A DNA stretch of 64,000 nucleotides from Sphingomonas yabuuchiae (lineage in GTDB: Bacteria > Pseudomonadota > Alphaproteobacteria > Sphingomonadales > Sphingomonadaceae): contig NZ_JACHNX010000009.1 in the NCBI RefSeq assembly GCF_014199595.1, positions 62,001 through 126,000 on the forward strand, read 5' to 3'. Positions 63,465-64,000 of this stretch are shown here, piece by piece. The notes under the pieces were generated by a model. It searched no databases. It saw nothing but the letters and a program-made list of their open reading frames with translations, and had not been told where the DNA came from. Position 1 is the stretch's first letter, and every line of letters begins with the position of its first letter. Both the position numbers and the translations under genes were made by a program.

Positions 63465-63854
63465 TTAGCGGCGGCAATAGCCGGGGTTGTTCGACTTTTC
63501 GATCGCGTTACCGGCCAGCGCACCGGCGCCACCACCCAGGATCGTGCCGAGCGTACGGTCGCCCCGCGTGTCGATCGTGCGGCCCAGCAGGCCACCGGCG
63601 ATCGCGCCGACGATGGTGCCCGTGGTGCCGTTGTTGCAGCGCTGCGGGCCACGATTGTAATAGCCGCGATTGTACCCGCCACGGTCGTAATAGCCGCGAT
63701 CATAGCGCGGGCCGCGATTGTAACCGTCCGAATAGGCGTCGCCATAGGCGCGGTCATAACGGTCGTAGTAACGCTGTGCCGAAGCGGCGGTCGGAACCAT
63801 GGCCGTGGCGCCGACGGCAAGGGCGGCGGCAGCGAGCGAAAGCTTCTTGAACAT
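63465..63854 (-). CDS. Glycine-zipper protein with Tyr/Gly/Arg-rich segment
   Basis: A 129-residue exported protein from ATG 63854 (a GTG directly precedes it; GGGAG lies upstream). The signal peptide ends in PTAASAQ. A low-complexity region rich in Tyr, Asp, Arg and Gly (RYYDRYDRAYGDAYSDGYNRG and further YDRGGYNRGYYNRG) is followed by CNNGTTGTIVGAIAGGLLGRTI, then DTRGDRTLGTILGGGAGALAGNAIE. The zipper is nearly identical to that of the gene at 58633. Two cysteines. Confidence 0.8.
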   Translation of the reverse strand: MFKKLSLAAAALAVGATAMVPTAASAQRYYDRYDRAYGDAYSDGYNRGPRYDRGYYDRGGYNRGYYNRGPQRCNNGTTGTIVGAIAGGLLGRTIDTRGDRTLGTILGGGAGALAGNAIEKSNNPGYCRR

Positions 63855-64000
63855 CACGATCTCCCTTGATCTTCAAACCGGCGGCGGCGGGGTGATTCCC
63901 GTCGTCGTTGAAGCCCTTATGGGTGATTCGCCATGTTCCGATGCTGAATGCGGTTGTTAGCTGTTGTTCATCCGAAACGTCATGCTTCCCCCGCGCCGGG
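63855..64000. other. Leader of the last glycine-zipper gene
   Basis: About 145 bases to the window edge with no visible ORF. It should hold the promoter of the minus-strand gene at 63465. A GANTC (GATTC) methylation-type site lies near 63924. Confidence 0.4.

Overview
The window looks like a chromosomal segment of a sphingomonad (Sphingomonas-type alphaproteobacterium). The grounds are high GC with strong GC3, a GcrA cell-cycle regulator (an alphaproteobacterial family), argD-argF-hslO, bamD-recN-ligA and yajC-secD-secF-Mth938 gene orders of the kind found in that group, a large Oar-like TonB-dependent receptor, several glycine-zipper surface proteins, and many GC-rich palindromic intergenic repeats. 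These grounds come from reading, not from a database search.

Layout. 1-1454: 3' end of metZ, apaG and a GcvA-like LysR regulator, then a composite palindromic repeat array. 1889-6448: hslO, argF, argD and a TPR/TonB-C-like protein, all on the minus strand. 6584-12904: parE, an outer-membrane beta-barrel, gcrA, an orphan ABC-2 permease, queC and queE. 13038-18423: a LytTR response regulator and its membrane sensor kinase next to a 1115-residue TonB-dependent receptor. 18741-25159: ligA, a small conserved protein, recN, bamD and a class I mannose-6-phosphate isomerase. 25358-31653: an S41 protease lipoprotein, a GT4 glycosyltransferase, the Mth938-like gene, secF, secD and yajC. 31846-33319: tRNA-Pro(GGG), two small orphan ORFs and rlpA.

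33436-56245 is a nearly complete aerobic (late cobalt insertion) cobalamin locus. It has three cobalamin riboswitches: one before a NiCoT cobalt transporter, one before the long cobW-cobN-cobG-H-I-J-(K)-L-E-M-B-A-F run, and one on the minus strand before DUF1636-cobT-phosphatase-cobS. A central divergent block (cobP-cobO versus cobC-cobD-cobQ) has no riboswitch of its own. Together the genes cover uroporphyrinogen III methylation, ring contraction through CobG, amidation, adenosylation, aminopropanol attachment and nucleotide-loop assembly. The cobaltochelatase subunits CobS and CobT (P. denitrificans naming), a cobalt reductase and BluB are not in the window.

The most unusual feature is cobN, the large cobaltochelatase subunit. 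It is divided into two reading frames by a roughly 40-bp palindromic repeat of a type also present downstream of cobF. The two frames differ by +1. The overlap carries three CCC-C quadruplets in the first frame, and a GTG codon with a purine-rich upstream stretch lies directly after the stop. It may therefore be a pseudogene, a two-chain CobN, a frameshifted fusion, or an assembly error. cobK is inverted inside the operon, and its start codon interlocks with that of cobL.

56355-63854: fumC, a TRIC/UPF0126 membrane protein, two glycine-zipper proteins, a small membrane protein, a lipoprotein, crcB, an RluA-type pseudouridine synthase, a PadR regulator with its HAAS-type membrane partner and a clear operator-like palindrome, and a third glycine-zipper protein.
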